DNA of 64,000 nucleotides from G965237725 sp965237725 (GTDB taxonomy: Bacteria; Pseudomonadota; Gammaproteobacteria; Arenicellales; Poriferihabitantaceae). The notes beneath the pieces were generated by a model. The model had not been told where the DNA came from, made no database searches, and worked only from the letters and a program-made list of their open reading frames with translations. The position numbers and the translations under genes are program-made. This document shows, one piece after another, positions 27,356-36,323 of the stretch; position 1 is the first letter of the stretch, and each line of letters opens with the position of its first letter. The stretch is from the NCBI GenBank assembly GCA_965237725.1, contig OZ250151.1, forward strand, positions 3,100,001 through 3,164,000. The letters are read 5' to 3'.

Positions 27356-27862
27356 TTATTCCTCATCAGGGTGGATGAGCAATACGGGAATTTTTGCCTT
27401 TTGCGCAATACGGTCGGCCATATCGCTGAAAAAGAATCGCGTTACACCCACCCGCGCTCGGGTGGACATCGCCATTAATGCAATTTTACGCTTAGTAATT
27501 ACATTTAAAATTTCTTCTACCGGGTTTTTGCCAAAATCTACTACAATGGAAATCGAGTAACCGGCATCTTTGAGTCGATTGGTAGTTGGCAGCAGTTCCG
27601 ATTCGACGTGGGCGCGGATGCTATCTTCTTCCTGGGTGGCATAAATAGGATGAAGGGTTGGTTTGACCAATTCGTCCCCAGGGTGCATAACATAACCCGA
27701 TCCAAGATCGGGTTCGCCAAATCCAGCGCCACTGGGTGGCTTGGTAACAAAATACAGGATCAGGTCATTCGAATCAGCAGGAATAAATTTTTCCACGTAA
27801 GGTAAAATTTTCTGACTCAGCTCAGATTGATTGAGTGGTATCAGGACTTTATTGTTGCTCAG
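27356..27862 (-). CDS. Universal stress protein (UspA family), probable CTG start
   Basis: The family core begins with a strand of the form KVLIPL, which is in frame upstream of the first GTG (27794-27796). Using that GTG would delete this strand. A consensus Shine-Dalgarno CGGAGGA lies 8 bases before a CTG at 27860-27862 (then SNNKVLIPLN), so I start there: 168 aa. The C-terminal ATP-site-like motif is degenerate (MSTRARVGVTRFFFSDMADRI). The family responds to starvation and stress. It is convergent with the cupin gene. Confidence 0.75.
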   Translation of the reverse strand: MSNNKVLIPLNQSELSQKILPYVEKFIPADSNDLILYFVTKPPSGAGFGEPDLGSGYVMHPGDELVKPTLHPIYATQEEDSIRAHVESELLPTTNRLKDAGYSISIVVDFGKNPVEEILNVITKRKIALMAMSTRARVGVTRFFFSDMADRIAQKAKIPVLLIHPDEE

Positions 27863-27984
27863 GGCTCGATCCTCCGTAAATTACCAGGGTTAATAAATGT
27901 TTCTACAGCGCTTGGAATTGTATACCACCTGTGTTCAACAGGGTAAATAATAATTCCAAAATCATAATTCGCTGATTAACCTTT

Positions 27985-29478
27985 TTATTGATCCAAAGGA
28001 AATATAGGCCTTGGTACATTTTGATACCCAAGTCGTTCATATTGCAGCGTACAAAGCGCTTCGCTATCGCAAACTATAATTTCACCGGCAATTGGAGCAA
28101 AAGCGGCACGAAAATGCTGCATCGATTTCAATGCGACCACCCGTTTCTCCTCGGGTTCGATGCCAAATGCTTTGAACTGTTGCAGATCGAGAATCTGTTC
28201 CGGGATTGTGACTACCAGTATTTCAATGCCTTCTATGCGCACCACCGCGGATGGACCAAAACTACCGCACAATCCACCGATCATTGAACCATCGCCTACA
28301 TATTGGCCGTTACTGATGGAAACAAGTTTTACATTCAGGTTTAACGGACTGCCACCGAAAGTGGGGTCGGTTTTACCACCCAGGGATATATTCACGCGAT
28401 CACCGATTCTGGCGGAATGCAGTAATTGCACCGTGTCACCATCAACCATGGGGCCAAAACAAGTATCAGTGGATTTAATTTCAAGCAGTGCGCGGAGTAA
28501 ATTAGTTGAATCGCCATACCCGCCTCCGCCGGGATTATCCGCATAATCGGCAATTATTAAGGGACCATGCTTACGATTATAATTGGCGGCCATTTCTGCG
28601 GCTGCCTGCACACTGAGGTAATTATTGAGCACCTGGTGCCGGCTCTCCCAGATGTCTCTGGCCACGGTTTCGGCAAATTCGGTATGTGCATCAAAATCCC
28701 CCTGGCCGGTTACCAACACAGTTGGCCCAACCTCTACGATATCGGCCTGGGCAAAGCCGGCATTGATGCTGACCGCAAACACATCATTTTGGGCCTCATA
28801 ATCACGCGCCATAGAGATACGCTCTATCATCGGGCCGGTATCGGTGCGCCCGCCATTAACCTCTTCGAGCATGGCAAGGGGAATGCGAATTGTGCGCGGA
28901 TTGATCTCTCCAGTCATTGCTCGATGCAATATTTCTCCAGCTTGAAGACCCACCTCGCGCATGTCGATATGGGGGTAAGTTTTGTAGGAAACAAAAATAT
29001 CACAAAGCGAACACATCGTTGCGCTGACGTTAGCATGGAGATCCAGAGTCATGGCAATGGGAATATCCGGCCCCACTAGGTTGCGTAGTCGTTGCAGTAA
29101 TTCGCCTTCACCGTCTTCACAAAATTCGGTCACCATGGCGCCGTGCAAACCGAGCAGAATACCATCATAGTGATCTTGTCCTGCTGTTGTAGTTATCGGC
29201 TCGCAGAGAGTTTCAAATGCCCCACGGGTGACCTTGCCCCCTGGACCTGCAGATGCGCTAAGCAGATGATTTACTTGCCAACCGTGATCGCGACCAATTT
29301 TTAGAAAACCAGCAAGTTCGGTATTGACCTGACCACGCTCGGCAATAGCATCGGCACCGAATAACAGATAGCGATCCCTGAATTCTTTTTCACCGGTTTT
29401 ACGACAACTAAAGGTGTTGGTTTCATGATAAATCTCGGCTGTGAGTACGTTCAATTTCAGCTTGCCTGGAAATTTCAT
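27985..29478 (-). CDS. M81 (MlrC-like) metallopeptidase
   Basis: 497 aa from the ATG at 29476-29478. A longer frame to 29583 overlaps the ABC ATPase gene and adds 35 residues without family match. M81 landmarks are present: AEIYHETNTF near the N-terminus, GLHGAMVTE, the metal-binding DLHAN, and YKTYPHIDMREVG. MlrC cleaves linearised microcystin; most M81 members are uncharacterised amido- or peptide hydrolases encoded beside peptide transporters, as here. It follows the ATPase gene by 83 bp in the same direction and probably processes what the transporter imports. Confidence 0.87.
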   Translation of the reverse strand: MKFPGKLKLNVLTAEIYHETNTFSCRKTGEKEFRDRYLLFGADAIAERGQVNTELAGFLKIGRDHGWQVNHLLSASAGPGGKVTRGAFETLCEPITTTAGQDHYDGILLGLHGAMVTEFCEDGEGELLQRLRNLVGPDIPIAMTLDLHANVSATMCSLCDIFVSYKTYPHIDMREVGLQAGEILHRAMTGEINPRTIRIPLAMLEEVNGGRTDTGPMIERISMARDYEAQNDVFAVSINAGFAQADIVEVGPTVLVTGQGDFDAHTEFAETVARDIWESRHQVLNNYLSVQAAAEMAANYNRKHGPLIIADYADNPGGGGYGDSTNLLRALLEIKSTDTCFGPMVDGDTVQLLHSARIGDRVNISLGGKTDPTFGGSPLNLNVKLVSISNGQYVGDGSMIGGLCGSFGPSAVVRIEGIEILVVTIPEQILDLQQFKAFGIEPEEKRVVALKSMQHFRAAFAPIAGEIIVCDSEALCTLQYERLGYQNVPRPIFPLDQ

Positions 29479-29561
29479 CAAGGCGAACTGACTATTGCAA
29501 ATAAACATTGCACAAGTGATTCGGAAAATAACAGGCCTGTGCGGCAGATAAGGGTGGGTGA

Positions 29562-30554
29562 TTACTCGGCCAGTTCCTGCCAACGATGACAGGCGACATT
29601 ATGTTCAGATCCCATCTTGTCAAGCTTGGGTTCTTCTATACGGCAGATATCGATGGCATGGGGACAGCGGGTTTGGAATTTGCAGCCCGGGGGCGGATTG
29701 GTTGGTGATGGAATCTCACCTTCCAGTTTCTGTACGTTGCCCTGGTCATCCGGGTCGAGAGACGGAATCGCAGAAAGTAATGCCTTGGTATAGGGGTGTC
29801 GGGGGGAAGCGAATAGTTCCCTGGTTGGTGCGGTCTCAACCAGACGGCCCAGATACATCACCGCCACATGATCACAAGTATGTGCAACGACACTGAGGTC
29901 ATGGCTGATAAACAGAAAGGTTAGCCCCATATCCATCTGGATCGACTTAAGCAGGTTTAATACGTCCGCCTGAATCGATACATCAAGGGCGGCAACGCTT
30001 TCGTCGGCGACAATGAACTGTGGCTCTGAAACCAGTGCCCGAGCGATGGAAATACGTTGTCGCTGGCCACCGGAGAAGGCGTGGGGAAAACGCCGAAGGT
30101 GCTCGAGATTTATCCGGCATTTGGCTGCAATTGTGCGCACTCGCTCATCAGTCTCTTCACGTGTTTTGGATAAGCCCATTACTTCCAGTGGCTCGGCAAT
30201 AATATCCCGAACTGTCATACGAGGGCTGAGCGCGGCATAAGGATCCTGAAATATGAGCTGTGCACGTTTACGATATTCTTTCAGATCGTTTCCGGCGAGC
30301 GATGGCAGATCATAGGTAACCTCACCATCAGAATAAGTTGCCTCACCCCGGGTGATGGGTGCCGCGCGCAACAAGGCGCGACCGAAGGTGGTTTTACCCG
30401 AACCCGATTCACCCACCAGCCCAAAGAAGCTGCCCTTCTCGATGTGAACCGAGACGCTTTCAATGGCACGCACCACCGGCTTTGGCCCGAATAGGGTGCC
30501 TCGCAGAGGATAGTGGACCGACAGATCGTTGGTGGAAATGAGTGTCTCGCTCAT
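29562..30554 (-). CDS. Peptide ABC transporter ATPase, OppF/DppF type
   Basis: 330 aa from the ATG at 30552-30554, which overlaps the upstream ATPase stop as ATGA; a longer start at 30587 is unlikely. Walker A is GESGSGKTTFGRAL, the ABC signature is FSGGQRQRISIARAL, Walker B is QFIVADESVAALD, followed by an H-loop (FISHDLSVV). The C-terminal oligopeptide-type extension with the Cys cluster (CKFQTRCPHAIDIC) marks the Opp/Dpp class. It is the second ATPase of the operon. Confidence 0.93.
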   Translation of the reverse strand: MSETLISTNDLSVHYPLRGTLFGPKPVVRAIESVSVHIEKGSFFGLVGESGSGKTTFGRALLRAAPITRGEATYSDGEVTYDLPSLAGNDLKEYRKRAQLIFQDPYAALSPRMTVRDIIAEPLEVMGLSKTREETDERVRTIAAKCRINLEHLRRFPHAFSGGQRQRISIARALVSEPQFIVADESVAALDVSIQADVLNLLKSIQMDMGLTFLFISHDLSVVAHTCDHVAVMYLGRLVETAPTRELFASPRHPYTKALLSAIPSLDPDDQGNVQKLEGEIPSPTNPPPGCKFQTRCPHAIDICRIEEPKLDKMGSEHNVACHRWQELAE

Positions 30555-31555
30555 GCGGGTACTCCCTCTTTCTCGGCCAGTAAGCATGCAACCTCATGTC
30601 CGTCCTCCGTCATCGTGTAAACCGGAACTCTCGACTCGCATTCCGCACCCAGGGAGACTGGGCAACGGGTATTGAAGACGCAACCCGTTGGCCGGTCAAG
30701 GGGCGAGGGAATGTCGCCCTCGATCGCGGTCAAAGGTGTATCGAGGTCATCGAGCTTCGGCAACGCGTTCATCAGTCCCTGGGTATAGGGGTGGCGTGGA
30801 TTCCTGAGCACCTCTCGCACGGTCCCTTTCTCGATCAGTTTACCGAGATACATTACCGCTACCTTATCCACCGTCTGGGCAATCACACCCAGATCGTGGG
30901 TGATGAACAGAATCGCCATATGAAACTCAGCAACCAGGTCCTTCATCAGGTCGATGACCTGGGCCTGGATAGTCACATCGAGGGCGGTGGTTGGTTCATC
31001 GGCGATAAGCAGCTTCGGTTTGGTGGAAAGCGCCATGGCAATCATCGCGCGTTGGCGCATCCCGCCAGAAAACTCAAATGCATACTGGCCGAAGCGCTGC
31101 GCTGGGTCGGGAATGCCCACACGCGTCAGCATCTCGATAGAAATTTCTTTGGCTTTTGCCGCGTTCATATCCGAATGTATCATCAGCTGTTCCACCATCT
31201 GGGCGCCAACGGATATAGCGGGGGCAAAACTTGCCATGGGTTCCTGGAAGATCATGGAAATGGACCCGCCGCGGATAACCATACGATCCTTGGGGTTGGT
31301 CAGTGAAAACACATCTGTTTGCTCACCATCGATGTTCAGTGTGATACTGCTTTTAGGGTCGTAGACTGCGTTATCCGGATTTAACAGCATTAACGATTTT
31401 GCCGTTACCGACTTGCCCGATCCACTCTCACCCACCAGCCCGAGAATCTCCCCCGGTGCGATGTCGAAGGACACGTCCTCCACAGCAGTTATGAGCCCTT
31501 CATCGGTTCTAAACCGAAGGGTCAGGTCATTTACTGAAATCAGCGGAGTGGTCAT
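30551..31555 (-). CDS. Peptide ABC transporter ATPase, OppD/DppD type
   Basis: 334 aa. Walker A is GESGSGKSVTAKSL, the signature motif FSGGMRQRAMIAMAL, Walker B KLLIADEPTTALD, H-loop FITHDLGVIAQ, and the Opp-type C-terminal Cys motif CVFNTRCPVSLGAEC. It overlaps both neighbours by 4 bp (ATGA on each side), so permease and ATPases are translationally coupled. Confidence 0.93.
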   Translation of the reverse strand: MTTPLISVNDLTLRFRTDEGLITAVEDVSFDIAPGEILGLVGESGSGKSVTAKSLMLLNPDNAVYDPKSSITLNIDGEQTDVFSLTNPKDRMVIRGGSISMIFQEPMASFAPAISVGAQMVEQLMIHSDMNAAKAKEISIEMLTRVGIPDPAQRFGQYAFEFSGGMRQRAMIAMALSTKPKLLIADEPTTALDVTIQAQVIDLMKDLVAEFHMAILFITHDLGVIAQTVDKVAVMYLGKLIEKGTVREVLRNPRHPYTQGLMNALPKLDDLDTPLTAIEGDIPSPLDRPTGCVFNTRCPVSLGAECESRVPVYTMTEDGHEVACLLAEKEGVPA

Positions 31556-32712
31556 TTTTTGGTATCTGCATAGGGATCAGCGGCATCACGCAGTCCGTCG
31601 CCGACAAATACAAAGGCGAGCACCAGGATGATAAAGAATATGACCGGGATAAAATTCCATTGATAATTGAGCAGGACATCGGCCTTTGTCACGTTTTGCA
31701 GCATGACCCCCAGTGAATTCACCGGTTCTTTCAAACCTAGGCCGATAAAGCTGAGTGCGGTTTCGGAAAGCACCATATAGGGAAACGAAATTATCAGGTC
31801 AACAATGATGTAACTGGTAAAACTCGGCAACAGGTGGCGTCCGATGATATGGCCTGGGGAAGCGCCGCATAACTGTGCCGCGAGCACGTATTCCTGGTTT
31901 CGTTCGGTTAAAAGGTGAGTTCGAACCCGTCTTGCCAGGGTCGGCCAACCAATGAAACCGAGAATTATCGAAATGATTAGAAACCGCCCCTCGGAGCTCA
32001 CGGTATCCGGAATGAACGCCGCAATCGCCATGAATAGCGGGATTGCGGGGATGGTTCGTACCGCATCGGTAATCATCTGTAACACCGAATCGGTCCAGCC
32101 ACCATAGTATCCGGAGACTCCGCCGATGATAAGCGCCAGCACGAAGGCAATGAGCACGCCGATTGTGCCCACCGCGAGGGAAGTATTGATCGAATGGAAG
32201 GTTCTGGAAAATATATCCTTGCCTGTGGCATCGGTGCCGAACAGGTGGATCTTGCCCTTATCGACGCCAAATATATGCCTGTCGAAGCCTATGCCGAATA
32301 ATTTGTATTTATCCCCCCGGGGGAACAAAACCACATAGCGACGGGCATCCAAATCCGTGTTGACCTCTGTCACCCAGCGAAAATTGGTCTCGATGGAGCG
32401 TGTTCTATCGTAGCTGTAAATGAACGGTTGCGCGGAAAAGCCATTTTCATCCCAGAACTTAGGAATTTGCGGGGCGCCATTTTGATAGTCCTCATCTCGG
32501 CCCGCAATGGTCGGATCATAGGGCGTAAGAAATGATGCAAAGATCCCCGAAACGATCAACCAGACCAGTATCCCTGCGCCCACCATGGCGGCTTTTTGCT
32601 TTTTGAAGCGGGACCAGATGAGCTGGCCCTGGGAGGCGGTAAAATAAGCCTCTTTGCTCTTCTGGTCTACATTTGCGTCAACGTTGGCAGTCTGGTTCAT
32701 ATTTTGGGTCAT
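31552..32712 (-). CDS. Peptide ABC transporter permease, OppC/DppC type
   Basis: 386 aa, longer than typical DppC (~300) because about 100 residues lie between TM1 (AAMVGAGILVWLIVSGIFAS) and the core; this insert includes FPRGDKYKLFGIGFDRHIFG, as in other long OppC proteins. The core has the EAA-type loop (CGASPGHIIGRHLLP) that contacts the ATPases. It starts 5 bp after the OppB stop. Confidence 0.92.
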   Translation of the reverse strand: MTQNMNQTANVDANVDQKSKEAYFTASQGQLIWSRFKKQKAAMVGAGILVWLIVSGIFASFLTPYDPTIAGRDEDYQNGAPQIPKFWDENGFSAQPFIYSYDRTRSIETNFRWVTEVNTDLDARRYVVLFPRGDKYKLFGIGFDRHIFGVDKGKIHLFGTDATGKDIFSRTFHSINTSLAVGTIGVLIAFVLALIIGGVSGYYGGWTDSVLQMITDAVRTIPAIPLFMAIAAFIPDTVSSEGRFLIISIILGFIGWPTLARRVRTHLLTERNQEYVLAAQLCGASPGHIIGRHLLPSFTSYIIVDLIISFPYMVLSETALSFIGLGLKEPVNSLGVMLQNVTKADVLLNYQWNFIPVIFFIILVLAFVFVGDGLRDAADPYADTKK

Positions 32713-32717
32713 GTCGT

Positions 32718-33722
32718 TTATTCCAGGATGCTGCGGCGAACCCGCGGGTCGGTGAGCGCAAGTATGATATCGGTGACAAAATTAATGCCCACGATACTGG
32801 CGGTCAACAAGAAAATTATTGCCCCCGCCAACTGCTGGTCATTGGACCGGGCCAGTGCTTCAATCAATAACGCCCCCGCTTCCGTCAAGGTTAAAATCAG
32901 GGCGACGATGGGCAATTCATTAAAAATTCGGTTCAGGTCAAATCCCAGGGAGTTGATGATCGGCCCGAGGGCGTGCCGCGCTGGATAGCGCCACAGCAAT
33001 GTCCGACCTGTAACCCCCCGGGCAGACGCGGCTGTGACATACAGTTTCCCGACCTCATCGGACATCAGCGCGCGTACGGTCTGGATGGCGAAGGCCGTTG
33101 CCGACCAGCCGAGGATAAAAACCGGCAGCCAGGCGCGCGACAGGAAATCAATAACCCGGTCATAAGACCAGGCGGCATCGCGAAATTCCTTGGAAAACAG
33201 CCCGGTCAGGCTGTCGCCGAAAACTATGGTGGAAAACAGCATGATCATCAGCGCCAGCAGGAAGTTCGGCATCGCCAGGCCAAGGTAGCTGACGAAACGT
33301 AGGCTGTTGTTCAGCAGAGCATTTTTCGATGTGGCTGCGATGATTCCAACCGGGATTGCAATAATATAAGCGAGCAGCAGTGAAGTCAGGCAAATGGCCA
33401 GGCTGATCCAGAACTTCTCCCCCAGAAGCTGGGCGATATTGACGCGTAGAATGCAACTATCACCAAATTCTCCCTGGAAGGCGCTGACAATCCAGCTACC
33501 CCAACGAACAACATAAGGTTTATCCAGGCCCAGGCGAACGCGCTCGGCCTCGATGTCAGCAACGGATATCTGGCTGCCCTGGGTGTTTTTAAAGGCGAGG
33601 TATCGTTCGGCGCAGTCCCCAGGCACAAGCTCCATCAGGCTGAAAACAATGAACGACACCATTATCAGGGTGATGACCGCTAACGCGGCGCGCGTGGTTG
33701 CGAAACGAGCAAATTGATACAT
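32718..33722 (-). CDS. Peptide ABC transporter permease, OppB/DppB type
   Basis: 334 aa with six membrane segments. The N-terminus (FIVFSLMELVPGDCAERYL) is the characteristic DppB start, and the cytoplasmic coupling loop is SARGVTGRTLLWRYPARHAL. A GAGG ribosome-binding site precedes the ATG. It is separated from the binding-protein gene by a strong hairpin (33797-33824). Confidence 0.92.
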   Translation of the reverse strand: MYQFARFATTRAALAVITLIMVSFIVFSLMELVPGDCAERYLAFKNTQGSQISVADIEAERVRLGLDKPYVVRWGSWIVSAFQGEFGDSCILRVNIAQLLGEKFWISLAICLTSLLLAYIIAIPVGIIAATSKNALLNNSLRFVSYLGLAMPNFLLALMIMLFSTIVFGDSLTGLFSKEFRDAAWSYDRVIDFLSRAWLPVFILGWSATAFAIQTVRALMSDEVGKLYVTAASARGVTGRTLLWRYPARHALGPIINSLGFDLNRIFNELPIVALILTLTEAGALLIEALARSNDQQLAGAIIFLLTASIVGINFVTDIILALTDPRVRRSILE

Positions 33723-33796
33723 CTGGTGCCTCTATGCCTCCCTTAGATTTTTCTCTTGTGGCTATTTAGCCAAAAATTAGTAATAACTTTGTTATA

Positions 33797-33824
33797 AAAG
33801 CTGCGGGCTAATGCCCGCAGCTTT
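33797..33824 (-). terminator. Intercistronic hairpin between binding protein and permease genes
   Basis: A perfect 12-bp stem AAAGCTGCGGGC / GCCCGCAGCTTT has a 4-base loop. It lies 22 bp after the binding-protein stop inside the operon and has only a poor T-run. Hairpins in this position commonly protect the upstream mRNA or terminate partially, so that binding protein is made in excess over permease. That role is inferred. Confidence 0.7.
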
Positions 33825-33846
33825 ATTTATTGTTGACTATCAGCTT

Positions 33847-35889
33847 CTACTCGTCCAGCCACCACTGGGTGGGGCGGTAGGGGTAGGATCGATAGTATTC
33901 AAACGAGTGCGTCGTGTACTCGACGACGTTTTGCACCGCGTTACGATGGTAAATCGGCGCCGGTACCTGGACCGTACCGATAAACAGCAGGTTGCTGACC
34001 AGGTTCTCGACCAGGCGTGCACCGAGCACATCGGATTCCGGCGTACCTACAGTGGTAGACTGGAACGCGGTGATGTCTTCCATCATTTGCTTGGCATAGT
34101 CTGGTGGTTCAACCCCACTGGCACCTTCCGAATCGACCCATTCCGCCCATAGCATATTGGTGCGCACGGTGAAATAATCGTGATAAGGCGGTACCCAAAT
34201 CTGGTTGGTTCCCAGCACGATCGCCAGCGGCTGGCCGTTGCGCCAATTGGTGACATCGAGCTTGTTGGACGATTGCGCGGAACGGTATTCATCCGGGGTA
34301 ACTTCTTTGACCGTAGTCTGAACACCTACTGCGCCCCAGTGCTGACCGATGAGTTCCACCAATGCAGCGGGAGCACCCTGCACCGCGAACTGCAGGTTCA
34401 TCACCAGCTTGTCGCCGTTTAGCAATTCACGGAATCCGTCGCCGTCGATATCTTTCAGACCTATCTCATCCAGCAACGAGTTCGCCAATTCTGGATCATA
34501 CTGGGCAAAATGCTGCTTCCACTTGTCCTCAACGAACGGCGGTGAATCCGTGAAACCAACATATTGCTTGGGTTCACCCATACCGAAGAAGGCGACCTGA
34601 TTCATTTCTTCGCGGTTCATCGCGACCGACATCGCCTGGCGGAAACGCAGGTCAGAGAAGACCTTACGTTTTTCCAGATTCTCATGGGTCATGTTAATGC
34701 CGAAGCTCGCGATCGTGACTTCGGGACGCAGTTGAATGGTGTAGTCACCTTTCTCCTGGTTATCCAGTAACAGTGGCGCGGTGGACAACTGCAAAGATTG
34801 TGCCTTGAAATCCACTTCGGCGTTCACCAGCTTGAGCAAACGTACCTCGTCCTCGTTGACGAAAATCTCGTCCTGCTCGCTAACATACGGCAGCTGGTTG
34901 CCCGCGGTATCCACCTGATGGAAATACGGATTAGCCACCAGGTGACGACCTTCGGTACTTTCCGAAATCAGGATGTGAGATTCCAGGGTCGGTACCGTGT
35001 CAGCCGGCAAGTTGCCAGCTTTTTCCGGGCTGCGCAGCATCGGTGTCGGGGTATCGGTCCAGTCCGAGTTGCCGTAATAATTAGACAACACTTCGAGACC
35101 GTTTTCGAAACCGGCAGCCTGGGCCATTGCGTCGGCTTCAGGATTAAGTTCCGGATCCCACTTGCCAAGGAAATGCTTGGGCTGGAAACCCTGGGCGTAA
35201 GAATTGGCAAAATGCGCCAGCAGCCCCGGCTTCGGCGCCGGCATGTTGAACTGGATGGTTTGGGGATCGACCACAACCAGGTCCATTCGTTCGCCACCCA
35301 CCAGCGTGTAATCTTTCGGCTTTTCGAATACGTTGGGGTTCATCGAAAGATTGTCATACCAGTATTTGACGTCTTGTGCACCAAACGGCGCGCCATCGGA
35401 CCACTTGTGGCCTTTACGCAGGAAGAAAGTCAGCTGAGTGAAGTCGTCGTTCCATTCCCAGCCTTTGGCGATGTTCGGAACGATGGTTTGCAAATCGTCG
35501 GAAAAACGTACCAGGTTGACGTGGCGTACTGCCAGGAAATCCGAGGTACCTGCTTCGGTCGCGTTCGAGATCATATCGAAGGTGCCACCGTATTTTCCAA
35601 TTGATGCGTATGGCGCAACTACCAGGGGTTCTTCGGGCAGGCGATCGGCCAGTGCAGGCAGATCCGGGTTGCCGCGAATGCGACCGTTCATACCAGCGAT
35701 GTCAGGATTTTCAGAAAATGACATCGTGCAATTTCCCAGGGATTCAAATTCCGCCTGGTCATATTGCTGTGGATAGGCACCCGCTGCTACGCCCATGGAA
35801 TCAGCAACAGTGACTGCCGGGCAGTCAGCTGCTTGTGCCGTTCCGAATAACAGGCCGAGCACGGCGCCGTATACGATTTTGTGTTTCAT
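33847..35889 (-). CDS. Peptide ABC transporter substrate-binding protein (SBP family 5)
   Basis: 680 aa with a signal peptide (MKHKIVYGAVLGLLFGTAQA, cleavage after AQA). It has the SBP_bac_5 layout, including the WSDGAPFGAQDVKYW segment near residue 170 and REEMNQVAFFGMGEP in the second lobe. At 680 aa it is longer than DppA/OppA (~540) and belongs to the long 'peptide/nickel or oligosaccharide' group. A GAGGAG ribosome-binding site lies before the ATG. It is the first gene of a binding protein-B-C-D-F-M81 operon. Confidence 0.92.
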   Translation of the reverse strand: MKHKIVYGAVLGLLFGTAQAADCPAVTVADSMGVAAGAYPQQYDQAEFESLGNCTMSFSENPDIAGMNGRIRGNPDLPALADRLPEEPLVVAPYASIGKYGGTFDMISNATEAGTSDFLAVRHVNLVRFSDDLQTIVPNIAKGWEWNDDFTQLTFFLRKGHKWSDGAPFGAQDVKYWYDNLSMNPNVFEKPKDYTLVGGERMDLVVVDPQTIQFNMPAPKPGLLAHFANSYAQGFQPKHFLGKWDPELNPEADAMAQAAGFENGLEVLSNYYGNSDWTDTPTPMLRSPEKAGNLPADTVPTLESHILISESTEGRHLVANPYFHQVDTAGNQLPYVSEQDEIFVNEDEVRLLKLVNAEVDFKAQSLQLSTAPLLLDNQEKGDYTIQLRPEVTIASFGINMTHENLEKRKVFSDLRFRQAMSVAMNREEMNQVAFFGMGEPKQYVGFTDSPPFVEDKWKQHFAQYDPELANSLLDEIGLKDIDGDGFRELLNGDKLVMNLQFAVQGAPAALVELIGQHWGAVGVQTTVKEVTPDEYRSAQSSNKLDVTNWRNGQPLAIVLGTNQIWVPPYHDYFTVRTNMLWAEWVDSEGASGVEPPDYAKQMMEDITAFQSTTVGTPESDVLGARLVENLVSNLLFIGTVQVPAPIYHRNAVQNVVEYTTHSFEYYRSYPYRPTQWWLDE

Positions 35890-36323
35890 TACTTATTCTC
35901 CTCGTTATTTACCAAAAAGTTGGTATTTGTTAATAGTAGATTTTGAGTACCTAATGTTGTTCGTCAATCGATTGCTAACAAACCCAGTGTGCACCCATTG
36001 TCTTCTTTAAATCTCTGCATTGGAGTTAAAAATTGAGTATTCCCAAAGTCTTAATCTCCAAACAATGAATATTAAACCATTATTTTGACAATTTTGTCAC
36101 CAAAATTTTTAGGCAATCGCCTCATCAACATTGTCTGGTCGAATGTTCAGATCAAGTAAGTGTACCCCGAATTTTGGTTTATGGGTACCTATCTGATTTT
36201 AAAGTCGCAAATTGTAAGAAATTTGTCCTGCCGAAACAGGATAAAAATTTTACCCATTGGTTGGTTTATTCGATAAATTGCGATACTAATTAAATTTTTT
36301 TCCAAATATTCAGGGCTATACCT
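35890..36323. promoter_or_regulatory. Divergent intergenic region with two small dyads
   Basis: These 434 bp separate the divergent transporter operon and the dehydrogenase operon and contain no gene. Two short dyads stand out: TACCAA-AAAG-TTGGTA at 35910-35925, just before the transporter start, and TGACAA-TT-TTGTCA at 36086-36099. Either could be an operator. The region is AT-rich; I do not see a consensus sigma-70 pair I would defend. Confidence 0.4.

Noticed and set aside
34798..35604. 268-aa plus-strand frame inside the peptide-binding protein gene
   Set aside because: Shadow of the 680-aa minus-strand gene; no start signal or recognisable domain.
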